Of a stretch of DNA of 64,000 bases, positions 7,337 through 14,860 are shown in pieces. The first letter of the stretch is position 1; every line of letters begins with the position of its first letter. The notes below the pieces were generated by a model that saw nothing but the letters and a program-made list of their open reading frames with translations, searched no databases and was not told the DNA's origin. The stretch spans positions 62,001 to 126,000 of the forward strand of contig NZ_CADIJR010000002.1 in assembly GCF_902859645.1 (NCBI RefSeq). The letters run 5' to 3'. Position numbers and translations under genes: made by a program. Source of the stretch: Achromobacter insuavis (GTDB lineage Bacteria > Pseudomonadota > Gammaproteobacteria > Burkholderiales > Burkholderiaceae_B).

Positions 7337-8353
7337 TTAGGCGATCAACGCAGGCCGAATCATCTCGACGAAATCCACAGCATCACGGAAGTAGTTTCTG
7401 AAGGCATCAGCTACAGCTCGTGGGGAAGACGCACTGACATACACGATATCGTCTTCGGGATTAGCGCCTTCCATCGAATCTCGAAAGGAAATCGCATCCT
7501 TAGGATTGGTAAATCCAGTCGCAACCAACTCTCCATCGTGGAATCGAAGAACCACATGTTTTTGCTGAGGTATGTCGATTTGACTTCGGCGCGCCGCGTC
7601 AAGCGTGCGAATGACGTTCAGTTCATCTTCAAGCTCTCGCATCTCTCGGCGCAAGTCTGCATCTGAAAGTTGCGAGGCACACCCATTCATACCCTCGCGA
7701 TCTCTTGCGATGAACTCACTTGCGAGTACAAAAAGTCGTTCCCTTTTTGGATTTGCACCTTCGTCAAACTTGATTCTTGCTCCGTCTAGCAAATCGCTAA
7801 TCTCAACAGCTGTGGCCCATGCGTGCTGCGCCTTCGTCCTGTATTGGATCTCGACTTTCAGGCCGTTATAGACGCTACCACTGGAGCCCTCGGGCACGTT
7901 GTACTGGAACACATCGTGGATGCCCCGGTATCCCGTTCGCTTAGGACTGGCGAGGTAGTCAAACTTGTCGTTATCTACACGCTTATGCTTTGCGCGTGTC
8001 TGGTGGAACCTAGCGCGAAATTGCCGTAGATGGTCGATATCATCGAAGATCAATCTGCAGCCGGCAAGGTCGTGCATTGTTGAAAGATCCCTGGCCCGCC
8101 CGGAACTAAGCTTGTCGAGAATTGTATTCAGTCGCTTTAGCCGTTGAGCAAAGACGACGTTGAACCTATCCTCGGTCTTGATATAGCGCCTCAACGTGTT
8201 TTGAAACGTGGTCAGCACAAAGGCATGCGAATTTCGCCAGTTCCGTACTATTTCTTTATCTTCGGGCGTTCCGCCCCTCAACGCCACGTTATCCCCCGCG
8301 CGCCTCACCGCGCTTTTGGAGTGTTTGCTAGGATCCCCATACGAATACGGCAT
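7337..8353 (-). CDS. RelA/SpoT-domain protein (phage small alarmone synthetase / toxSAS candidate)
   Basis: 338 residues from ATG 8353, chosen because GAGAGG lies 6 nt upstream and the start then matches related proteins (xxYSKSxVxRAG). Upstream ATGs at 8392 and 8446 are possible. Synthetase hallmarks are intact: HDLAGCRLIFDD (Mg-binding Asp), DYLASPKRTGYRGIHDVFQY (nucleotide-binding) and VEIQYRTKAQHAWA (catalytic Glu). No HD hydrolase domain is visible. It would make (p)ppGpp or a related pyrophosphorylated product. Prophage proteins of this class (for example PhRel) block superinfecting phages. It has its own terminator and a tRNA gene on each side downstream, so it looks like autonomous cargo. 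Function here is inferred. Confidence 0.85.
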   Translation of the reverse strand: MPYSYGDPSKHSKSAVRRAGDNVALRGGTPEDKEIVRNWRNSHAFVLTTFQNTLRRYIKTEDRFNVVFAQRLKRLNTILDKLSSGRARDLSTMHDLAGCRLIFDDIDHLRQFRARFHQTRAKHKRVDNDKFDYLASPKRTGYRGIHDVFQYNVPEGSSGSVYNGLKVEIQYRTKAQHAWATAVEISDLLDGARIKFDEGANPKRERLFVLASEFIARDREGMNGCASQLSDADLRREMRELEDELNVIRTLDAARRSQIDIPQQKHVVLRFHDGELVATGFTNPKDAISFRDSMEGANPEDDIVYVSASSPRAVADAFRNYFRDAVDFVEMIRPALIA

Positions 8354-8493
8354 CTTCGGCCTCTCGCGAGTGCGATAGTTCACATTGGCCATTTGTAACA
8401 GATTTCCAAGCTGGATGTGCGCCGATATAGGAGTCGACCGTGTCACCGTCGATCAGATGCAACATACTCCGCAGGACAGGGTGAGCAGAAATG

Positions 8494-8525
8494 CAAAAAC
8501 CCGCCGGCTTTCGCGGGGCGGGTTT
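8494..8525 (-). terminator. Rho-independent terminator of the replication operon, minus strand
   Basis: Inverted repeat AAACCCGCC/GGCGGGTTT (8497-8505, 8517-8525), followed on the minus strand by TTTTTGCATT. It lies 70 bp beyond the last gene of the minus-strand replication operon (8594-9184). It might be antiterminated by a Q-like factor for late expression. Confidence 0.8.
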
Positions 8526-8593
8526 CATTGGGCGGACTTCTGAGGAAATCCGTTATCGCTGATTATGGCGGTCGTTTTCGCACAAGTCAACGA

Positions 8594-9184
8594 TCAAGGA
8601 ATGAAGCCGCCGTCCTGTAGCAGTTTTTCAGCCGCGGCATGGGCGGCCTGCTCGACTCCATAGATCGGCTCGGCACCCTTCTTTTCGCGCGTACCGCGCA
8701 GCCAGTCTCCCGCCCTGGCGCTGGCGCGCTCGACGCTGCGCACCTTGCACCCGTACTCGTCGGCCAGATATTGCAGCGTCCGAGTGTTTCCGGTGTCGTA
8801 GTGACGCCGCACCAGGGCCAGCAGAAGCTCGCTATGCGCGGTCCGCATTGAGAGATAGGCACCCAGCGCCACCGAGACACGATGCAGCGCCCCCGACCAT
8901 TCGGGGTGTTCCCCCTCGCTGCCGCAGCATTTGCAGTGTGTCTTGCGCTGGCCGTAGCGGGCGTACAGCACCGCCAAGTGCAGCGGCTCCAATCCGCGCT
9001 CCAGGAACTGCCTGAGCTTGGCAATCTCGGCCGCGCCGTCGATACCCGCCAGCGGACCAGGCTCGCCCAGCCGGGCGTCAGCGGCGCGCGCCATGGCCGG
9101 CCGGTTGGTGGTGTGCCGCTCGTCGCTGAAAGCGTAGGCCAGGGCTACCGCAAGGCGGGGGAAAGGTGTCGTCCGTTCAGTCAT
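8594..9184 (-). CDS. Hypothetical phage protein in the Q position, 196 aa
   Basis: Last gene of the minus-strand early operon, directly before a terminator, where lambdoid phages place the late antiterminator Q. It has a Cys cluster THCKCCGSEG (about residue 82) and a C-terminal helix-turn-helix-like stretch (TLQYLADEYGCKVRSVERA, about 136-154). These features fit a nucleic-acid-binding regulator, but I recognise no specific family, so the Q-like role is inference from place and motifs. It overlaps the upstream gene by 8 nt. Confidence 0.6.
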   Translation of the reverse strand: MTERTTPFPRLAVALAYAFSDERHTTNRPAMARAADARLGEPGPLAGIDGAAEIAKLRQFLERGLEPLHLAVLYARYGQRKTHCKCCGSEGEHPEWSGALHRVSVALGAYLSMRTAHSELLLALVRRHYDTGNTRTLQYLADEYGCKVRSVERASARAGDWLRGTREKKGAEPIYGVEQAAHAAAEKLLQDGGFIP

Positions 9185-9554
9185 GCCGCCCCCGGCCCAC
9201 GTGGTCCGGATACGCCGGCGCCGGCTCGCCGCTGCCGCTCACGATGCGCAGCCAGGCGTTCAGCTGGGCCTGATCCTCCAGGCGGTGCTTGGGCTGCGCC
9301 GCCCAATCCACAAGCCACTCGCCGCGGGCGGACTCGCTCATCCGCATCAGGTGCTTGGCGAGGATCTTGTCCAGAATCGGACGATCAGCCAGGGCAATCC
9401 AGCCACCTTGGCACCGCCAGCACTGGCACCCGTATGCAGCGGGACGAGCGCCGTCAATCGTGCGCGGGCGTTCGAAATGCGTGATTGCCTGGGCGACAGC
9501 GGGCTGCTGGTGGGCCAATTCGATCCAGGCTTCTTCGATTTGTTGATCGAGCAT
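9177..9554 (-). CDS. Hypothetical phage protein, 125 aa
   Basis: Soluble helical protein with a CQCWRCQ cysteine motif near residue 43 that could bind zinc. It overlaps the next gene (8594-9184) by 8 nt, so translation is coupled. No family recognised. Part of the replication operon of prophage A. Confidence 0.6.
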   Translation of the reverse strand: MLDQQIEEAWIELAHQQPAVAQAITHFERPRTIDGARPAAYGCQCWRCQGGWIALADRPILDKILAKHLMRMSESARGEWLVDWAAQPKHRLEDQAQLNAWLRIVSGSGEPAPAYPDHVGRGRHD

Positions 9555-9564
9555 GATCTATCCT

Positions 9565-9742
9565 TCAAACGATTCCAGGGTTGTAGGGAGGGACGCGCAG
9601 CAGCCGCGCCACAAGCTCAACCGCGGAACCGTCCAGGACGGCCCCCTCGGTAAAGCGCAACACCTTCCAAGCCCGCGAGGGTGGCGGCGTTGTACTTCGG
9701 TAGGCCTTTCACCACTTCGGCAAAGGCCTGAAAAATGCTTCG
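9565..9742 (-). pseudogene. Possible frameshifted small gene
   Basis: Between two minus-strand genes, one frame reads QAFAEVVKGLPKYNAATLAGLE and then stops soon after. The next frame takes over with KVLRFTEGAVLDGSAVELVARLL and ends IV-stop at 9565. Both parts look protein-like and join near 9660-9670, which suggests one gene of about 60 codons broken by a single-base change. No ATG is seen; ATT or GTG (9712) would be the start. Low confidence. Confidence 0.3.
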
Positions 9743-9745
9743 AAC

Positions 9746-9976
9746 TTACGCGCCGTTCTGTTCTCGTCGGATCTGCGCCCGCGCGACCATGATTTGGTCT
9801 AGCCGTTCTGCCTCAGCATCGACTTCTTGCTCGGTGCCCACGAAAATCGGCACCCAGTCATTCGGCGCCGAATTCGCAAGGAAATGGCGGCGCCAGCCGT
9901 CGATCGAGCGTTTCAGCTCCTGAACGTGGAACGTGTTGGCCTCATGGGACCATTCCAGCACCCATAGGTCTTTCAT
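9746..9976 (-). CDS. Hypothetical phage protein, 76 aa
   Basis: Starts at 9976 in a 4-nt overlap with the primase-helicase stop (9973). Soluble, Trp-rich start (MKDLWVLEWSHE) and a helical, charged C-terminus. No family recognised. Co-translated with the replication genes. Confidence 0.6.
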   Translation of the reverse strand: MKDLWVLEWSHEANTFHVQELKRSIDGWRRHFLANSAPNDWVPIFVGTEQEVDAEAERLDQIMVARAQIRREQNGA

Positions 9977-11751
9977 CGTGCCTCCTGGCTGAACTTGAGG
10001 TATTGGTATGAGCGGCGGGCATCATCCAGCGTGTACTGGCCCGTGCTGCGGTTGAAGTACAGGCTGATCTTGCGGCGGCCGACATCATCCCGATCCTTGA
10101 GCACTTCCAGCCGCGCATCGGGCGTATCGGTGTCTTCGCCGGGAGGCTTCTGGGCGGACCAGACCGAGAACACGTTATCGGCGCCGTTCGTGATGTGGCC
10201 ACTGCCGGCGACGTCCAGCTTGCCCGGCGCCTTGGTTTCGTCGCTCGCCTTGCGCGGGTGAGCGACGAGGTGGACGTGGCTCTGGGTGGCGTGTGCGAAG
10301 GACACGATCTTGCGCATCGCCGTCTTCTGCGCCGTCATGGAGCCCGGGCCGTCCTCAGGTACGTCGAGCATCATCAGGCTGTCGATGACGAAGTGGCCGC
10401 AGCCGTAGCGACTCGCGGCGTAGGCAAAAACCTCCAGCAGCCGGTCCAGGCCGGCGATGCCGACCACGTTGAAGATCCACATGCGGCCCTGCAACCAGTT
10501 CTGGACGGCACTCAGGTACGCCGGTGTGGGCCGGTCGATGCCCGTGATCTGCTTGGCCAGGCGCTTGAGCTGCTGAGCCGGCGTCAGCTCGCCCGAAAAC
10601 ATGCACACCGGGACGTCGCCCTGCATCACGGGAATCAGGGCCTGGCTGAGCATCAGGCTCTTGCCGTGGCCGTTGATGCCGGTCCACACGCTGACGCGCG
10701 CCGGCAGCCATTCCCACCAGTCCATGGCCCGGCCACAGAATGAAAGCTGGGGGTAAGCCGGCGCGTCGTGAGCTGGCCAGAACATCGCCTGCGTGGCAGG
10801 CATGAAGTCGGCCAGTTGCTGGAGTTCATCCGGGTCCAGCCCTCGCGCCTGCTTGATGCAATGTTCGAAGTCTTCGCCGCTGGCCTTGTACTCGGTCAGG
10901 TACTCATTGGCGTCCTTGGCCTTGCCGAAGGTGGCGATGCGACAGCGCTCCAGACCCAGTCTCATGGCCACCTCACGCGCGCCCTTGTGCCCAGCCTCGT
11001 CGTTGTCGTAGCACAGCACGATGTCGCTAAACTGCTGCAGGCGCTCCCAGTCGTTTTCGATCCACTGGTGATTGCCCGCTCCCGCGTTGACCGACAGAGA
11101 CGGAATGCCGACCTGGTGACCTGTCATGGCGTCGATCTCGCCTTCGAAGATCGCGACCATTCGCGCGTTCAGGTCAATCAGGTGCCAGCCAAACAGGCAG
11201 GGCTCGGCGCCGCCGGCCTGCAGCATGTCCTTCTTCTCGTCCGGGTTGCGGGATTTCGTGTTGACCAGCTCGCCGTCGCGCAGGTACGGAAAAATCGCGT
11301 AGACCTTGTCGCGCCGCTCCTGTTCGCCGATCCGGAATGCGGTGATGGTTTCCTCGGTCAAGCCGCGGCCCATCAGCCATTCGCGCACGCGCGCCTTCGG
11401 CGTCCGACATTGGGGCTTGGCCGGAAGCTTGTACGGCTCGCGCTTGGGCGGTTTCAGCGGAACGTCGTCGCGCACGCCCAGGTATTGCTTGGCTTCCCGC
11501 ATTGCCTCGGGCAGGTCACAACGCCGCACCGCCATCCACAGGTCCAACAGATCGCCGCCGATGCCTGCCGAGAAATCGGACCAGACTCCCGCCTTTGCAC
11601 CGCTGATGCTAACGGACAGCGAATCGCCAGCATCTCCCGACACGTTGCCGATCTTCCATTCCCGTCCGTGCTTCTTGCCGCCGGGCAACAGGTACGCGGC
11701 GACGGTTGCGGCCGAGTCCGCCAGCCGGCGGGACAGTTCCTGCGCGTTCAT
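9973..11751 (-). CDS. Phage primase-helicase (TOPRIM + DnaB-type ATPase)
   Basis: 592 residues from ATG 11751, whose ATGA overlaps the stop of the O-like initiator; the longer frame start at 11799 is less likely. TOPRIM motifs are VAIFEGEIDAMTG and VLCYDNDEAGHKGA (about residues 205-265). The C-terminal RecA-type domain has Walker A TGINGHGKSLML (about 370) and Walker B HFVIDSLMML (about 460). Domain order is that of T7 gp4-like proteins. No N-terminal zinc finger is seen, so primer synthesis is uncertain. It should unwind the fork at the prophage A origin, loaded by the product of the preceding gene. Confidence 0.9.
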   Translation of the reverse strand: MNAQELSRRLADSAATVAAYLLPGGKKHGREWKIGNVSGDAGDSLSVSISGAKAGVWSDFSAGIGGDLLDLWMAVRRCDLPEAMREAKQYLGVRDDVPLKPPKREPYKLPAKPQCRTPKARVREWLMGRGLTEETITAFRIGEQERRDKVYAIFPYLRDGELVNTKSRNPDEKKDMLQAGGAEPCLFGWHLIDLNARMVAIFEGEIDAMTGHQVGIPSLSVNAGAGNHQWIENDWERLQQFSDIVLCYDNDEAGHKGAREVAMRLGLERCRIATFGKAKDANEYLTEYKASGEDFEHCIKQARGLDPDELQQLADFMPATQAMFWPAHDAPAYPQLSFCGRAMDWWEWLPARVSVWTGINGHGKSLMLSQALIPVMQGDVPVCMFSGELTPAQQLKRLAKQITGIDRPTPAYLSAVQNWLQGRMWIFNVVGIAGLDRLLEVFAYAASRYGCGHFVIDSLMMLDVPEDGPGSMTAQKTAMRKIVSFAHATQSHVHLVAHPRKASDETKAPGKLDVAGSGHITNGADNVFSVWSAQKPPGEDTDTPDARLEVLKDRDDVGRRKISLYFNRSTGQYTLDDARRSYQYLKFSQEAR

Positions 11752-12836
11752 TCGGACGCCCCCCGTGCAGCAGCCTGGCTGGCCTTCCAAGCGGGCCAAT
11801 CCTGCTCAGTGCGCACCCGCTGCCGGTTTTCCCACATCCAGCGGTTGCCCTCGGTGCAGCCGGCATTCTCCGCTTCCCACTGGTTGGAAAACCCGACCAC
11901 GGCGTACCACGGCTTAACCCCACCAGGTGCGTTTGCGGCCGTGTCAGACGTCGACGGCAACCATTCGCGCCAGTGTTCACCAGGGCCGTAGAACGTGCTG
12001 GCCATGAGCACGAATTGAGTGCCGGTCTTGTTCCCGGTATCGCAAAACTTGGCATAGCCGCGAGTTGCCTCGACCAGTTCCTGCGCCGTAGCGTCGCCGG
12101 CACGAACCCGAGCCTTCCATGCCGTCCATGCCGCTTTACGCGGGTTTCCACCTTCGCGCTTGGGGTAGGCTGACCACGCCGTCATGAACTCCGGCGAAGG
12201 CTCATCTGCCCCACCGCTTTGACGTGCCGGCACGGCTTGATCACACGTGCCATCCGACAGGATGGTACGAGAGTGTTTTCTTTCTTTTGTTTTATATCCT
12301 TTTGTGGTGACCAAATCGGTCACCCCTAAAAAACCAATTTGGTCACTGTGACCGATTTGGTCACCCCCGTGACTGTTTTGGTCACCCCCAGTGACCGATT
12401 TGGTCACCCCGCTAGTAGTGACCGATTCGGTCACTGGGGTGACTGTTTTGGTCACTGTATTGGGGGTGACTGATTCAGTCACTCCGGTGACCATTTTGGT
12501 CACCCCTGATAAGGCAGCGAGTTGCCATTGGCCATATCGCTTGTTGACGCCCAAGCGGTAGCCATGGACGCCGGTGTCGCGGCGCAATACGCCGGCGGCG
12601 CACAGTTCGCGGACGGTCTTTCCTACGTGGGTCTTTGCGATTCCAGTCATCTGTTCCAACTGAGTAAGGCCGATCTCGTCGCTCTTCTTTCCGTAGCCAT
12701 AGGTCTTGCGCACCACGGCCATCACGACGGCCCACTGGCGCGCTGAGAAGCCGGCACGGCACATTGCCTCCAGCAACTCATTTGCGAGGCGTGTGTGGCC
12801 CTCTTCGACCTGCGGCGATGCGTTGTCGTGTGTCAA
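11748..12836 (-). CDS. Replication initiator, lambda O-like, winged-helix N-terminus
   Basis: TTG at 12836 is preferred as start because GAGG lies 6 nt upstream; the frame is open to 12875. Residues about 10-95 form a replication-protein-O-type winged helix (GHTRLANELLEAMCRAGFSARQ, then a TYGYGKKSDEIGLTQLEQMTG stretch). A Val-Thr-rich middle part (about 110-180) is encoded by the nine iterons at 12307-12503, so the origin lies inside the gene as in lambda. The C-terminal region carries a DUF-like helical segment that should contact the helicase. It overlaps the primase-helicase gene by 4 nt. Confidence 0.82.
   Translation of the reverse strand: MTHDNASPQVEEGHTRLANELLEAMCRAGFSARQWAVVMAVVRKTYGYGKKSDEIGLTQLEQMTGIAKTHVGKTVRELCAAGVLRRDTGVHGYRLGVNKRYGQWQLAALSGVTKMVTGVTESVTPNTVTKTVTPVTESVTTSGVTKSVTGGDQNSHGGDQIGHSDQIGFLGVTDLVTTKGYKTKERKHSRTILSDGTCDQAVPARQSGGADEPSPEFMTAWSAYPKREGGNPRKAAWTAWKARVRAGDATAQELVEATRGYAKFCDTGNKTGTQFVLMASTFYGPGEHWREWLPSTSDTAANAPGGVKPWYAVVGFSNQWEAENAGCTEGNRWMWENRQRVRTEQDWPAWKASQAAARGASE
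12307..12503. repeat. Replication origin iterons: nine 17-bp imperfect palindromes
   Basis: Units of the type GTGACCGATTTGGTCAC start at 12307, 12330 (5' end degenerate), 12348, 12369, 12391, 12418, 12439, 12466 and 12487. Both GTGAC and GTCAC arms are kept while the 5-7 central bases vary (GATTT, GTTTT, GATTC, ATTTT). Spacing is 21-27 bp. They lie inside the initiator gene and are translated as repeated VTxxVT motifs. An AT-rich stretch at 12270-12306 on one side fits a melting region. Confidence 0.85.
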
Positions 12837-12844
12837 TGCGCGCC

Positions 12845-13186
12845 TCAGAACGGCAGCCCGTCGTCCGGAACCCACACCACGCGAAAACGCCCCGCCGTGG
12901 GCGGCAGCGCTCGCAGGGCCAATTCGGCTGCGTCGCGTACTCGTTCGGCCGGCAGTTCCGCATACTCCGGCCCATCGCCGATCGCCTGGCGGATCGGACC
13001 ATCACGAAGCGAGATATCGAACAGCGCGCCCAGCGACACGTCCACGCCCTGCCGTGTCGTGCCGTCGCAACGGCTGGACACGATGCGCGGCGGCTGGTCG
13101 TGCTGTGCCTGGATCAACGTCACTTCATGCTCTTTGCCCTGCGCGTCCGTGTAGCGCAGCAGCGGGACAATCATGCGGGGGGTCAT
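12845..13186 (-). CDS. Hypothetical phage protein, 113 aa
   Basis: ATG 13186 has GGAGG 5 nt upstream. A soluble beta-rich protein (MIVPLLRYTDAQGKEHEV start). No family recognised. Directly upstream of the initiator gene in the minus-strand early operon. Confidence 0.65.
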   Translation of the reverse strand: MTPRMIVPLLRYTDAQGKEHEVTLIQAQHDQPPRIVSSRCDGTTRQGVDVSLGALFDISLRDGPIRQAIGDGPEYAELPAERVRDAAELALRALPPTAGRFRVVWVPDDGLPF

Positions 13187-13286
13187 AGAACCTCCATCGC
13201 TCCACTGGGGAAGGCACGGCGGCAGGATGGGTGGAGGAGTCCATCTTTTCGGGAGCTACCCTAGCCGTGTGCACACCGTTATCCGC

Positions 13287-13547
13287 CTACGACCTGAACC
13301 GGTGGCGGCGTTGAAGGGCGGCCCGGATGCGCTCTTCGCGCTCCAGACCCAGATCGAAGTCGGCGATCCACTTGCGCAGCCCGCGGCGGTGCCACAGCAG
13401 CCATAGACCAACGACAATGCCAACCATGAGCGCCACAAGCCACGTCGACGCGGCGATCCAAAGAAGGATCAATAAAACAGGACTTACGTCATGAATGGCC
13501 GGATGGGATGTGACCAAGGCTAGAGACATCTCGTTGAAATGGCTCAT
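13287..13547 (-). CDS. Small membrane protein, 86 aa
   Basis: One long hydrophobic segment (VLLILLWIAASTWLVALMV then IVVGLWLL, residues about 24-52) followed by a basic, charged C-terminus (WHRRGLRKW). Probably N-out/C-in with the tail in the cytoplasm. Overlaps the preceding gene by 4 nt (ATGA type). No family recognised; early phage membrane proteins of this kind may alter host physiology or exclude other phages. Confidence 0.6.
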   Translation of the reverse strand: MSHFNEMSLALVTSHPAIHDVSPVLLILLWIAASTWLVALMVGIVVGLWLLWHRRGLRKWIADFDLGLEREERIRAALQRRHRFRS

Positions 13548-13750
13548 CGGCTGCCCTCCTCGATATTTGAAAGGCGCATGCGAATCTCAGCCATACACAG
13601 ACGCGCAATCAGGGCAGCAACAAATGCGTCTTGGCCCTGACCCGATATCCGATAGCGTTCAAACAACAGCGGTGCAGCGGCCCCGCGTGAGGCAGTTAGA
13701 ATCTGCACGATTGCCAAATCTTGGACCACGATATCCTTGGAGTTATTCAT
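13544..13750 (-). CDS. Hypothetical phage protein, 68 aa
   Basis: ATG 13750 (MNNSKDIVVQDLAIVQIL); longer frame reading to 13789 is unlikely. Helical soluble protein, no family recognised. Its start codon and the start codon of the divergent DUF4145 gene share the same four bases CATG (13748-13751). Confidence 0.55.
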   Translation of the reverse strand: MNNSKDIVVQDLAIVQILTASRGAAAPLLFERYRISGQGQDAFVAALIARLCMAEIRMRLSNIEEGSR

Positions 13751-14399
13751 GGCCGCCACCCTGTCCTTTGATTGCCCACACTGCTTCACTGTGAAATCCG
13801 GCTTTACTTTGGTCGGGGAGATTGCGCTGCCACAATCCCTGTACCGATTTCACGCGTTCTTCATGTGCAACAACTGCCATCTGCCGGTAATCGCGATGCT
13901 CGAGTCCAACAAAGGCACACCACCACACAAACTGCATGGCGACCTCAGATTGATGTCCGAAGCCACAGGAGTGAGACTGAAGCGGGTAATTCCTGAATCG
14001 GAGACTTCTGAAGCCCCGCCCCACTGCCCGGAATCCGTAGCTCGCGCATTTGTTCAAGCCAGCAATGCCATCAAACGGAGCGATTGGGATGCCGCCGGAG
14101 CAATGACTAGACGGGCGCTCGAGCTCACTACGAAAGACTTGGCGCCACAGCATGCGGGCAAGAATTTGGCAGCACGTATTGACGCGCTCGCGGCGGAAGG
14201 ACTGCTTACGCCCAACCTGAAGGACTGGGCGCATAGCCTCCGCTTCCTGGGTAACGACGCCGTACACGAAGTCGACGGCATTCCCGAAGAAGAGGCCGTC
14301 CAAGGTTATGAATTGGCTCGATTCACTCTGACGTACGTCTATACCCTGCCGACGCAAGTTGCCACAGCGCGCGAAATGCGAGCCGAACGACACGGCTAA
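13749..14399 (+). CDS. DUF4145-domain protein
   Basis: 216 residues. N-terminal zinc knuckle CPHC...CNNC (residues about 9 and 41), then a helical DUF4145 domain at about 95-190 (RAFVQASNAIKRSDWDAAG, a LAARIDALAAEGLLTPNLKDWA-type stretch and RFLGNDAVHEVDG). DUF4145 occurs alone in prophages and next to restriction and defence genes; its function is unknown. It runs against the surrounding minus-strand operon, so it is probably cargo with its own promoter inside the divergent neighbour. Confidence 0.75.
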   Translation: MAATLSFDCPHCFTVKSGFTLVGEIALPQSLYRFHAFFMCNNCHLPVIAMLESNKGTPPHKLHGDLRLMSEATGVRLKRVIPESETSEAPPHCPESVARAFVQASNAIKRSDWDAAGAMTRRALELTTKDLAPQHAGKNLAARIDALAAEGLLTPNLKDWAHSLRFLGNDAVHEVDGIPEEEAVQGYELARFTLTYVYTLPTQVATAREMRAERHG

Positions 14400-14422
14400 G
14401 CCCAGATTGACCATTGCAATAG

Positions 14423-14860
14423 TCACGCATCCCCCGAGCCGATCCAGACGGCACCAGGCGCCGGAGGCGTCCGGGTGTCGCCGGGAATGTGGCGGTAAGA
14501 AATGAGGCGGCCAACCCCAGCCGGATATGATTGGCGTTCCTCAACATCCATCAATTCCGAAAGGGGCTGACCATGAGCGACACGATTACCCTGTCCTGCG
14601 CGAAGTGTGGAAGCAAGGAATTCGACTACCCGGGCGGTGTCCAGGCAAATCTCAAGACCACCGACACCATCATCTGCAAGGGATGCGGAGCTGCCGGCAC
14701 GTATGGCTCCGCTATCGAGAGCGCAAAGAAGCAGATCGCTGACCAACTCAAGCGAAGCCTGGGGAAATTCTTCAAGTAGACGGCGCATCAAAGTGCCCAG
14801 GGCTTGGTCAGCCTGGGCACTGTCAAAGCGCAGCACAAGGGTGGTGTCGGCGTTAGGCAT
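14423..14860 (-). CDS. Doubtful ORF, 145 aa, antisense to a zinc-protein gene
   Basis: ATG 14860 overlaps the KilA-N stop by 8 nt, as for coupled genes, and starts with the same ATGCCTAACGCC as the KilA-N gene. However 14573-14779 is fully antisense to a well-supported plus-strand gene, and an apparent terminator hairpin lies inside it. The protein has no motif I recognise. Either it is spurious or this is a true antisense overlap. Confidence 0.3.
   Translation of the reverse strand: MPNADTTLVLRFDSAQADQALGTLMRRLLEEFPQASLELVSDLLLCALDSGAIRAGSSASLADDGVGGLEICLDTARVVEFLASTLRAGQGNRVAHGQPLSELMDVEERQSYPAGVGRLISYRHIPGDTRTPPAPGAVWIGSGDA
14573..14779 (+). CDS. Small zinc-binding protein (ECs_2282-like)
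   Basis: 68 residues from ATG 14573 with AAAGGGG 7 nt upstream. Two CxxC knuckles, CAKC (about residue 9) and CKGC (about 36), as in small phage zinc-ribbon proteins of the ECs_2282 type; role unknown. It is followed by a perfect 10-bp hairpin. Plus-strand cargo within the minus-strand early operon. Confidence 0.75.
   Translation: MSDTITLSCAKCGSKEFDYPGGVQANLKTTDTIICKGCGAAGTYGSAIESAKKQIADQLKRSLGKFFK
14792..14821 (+). terminator. Hairpin after the zinc-protein gene
   Basis: Perfect stem AGTGCCCAGG/CCTGGGCACT (14792-14801, 14812-14821) with a 10-nt loop, 12 bp after the zinc-protein stop. There is no clear U-tract, so termination may be factor-assisted. Confidence 0.55.

Noticed and set aside
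12307-12503. Regular repeats that could be taken for a CRISPR array
   Set aside because: Units are 17-bp palindromes spaced by 4-10 bp inside a replication initiator gene. There are no spacers of normal length and no cas genes.
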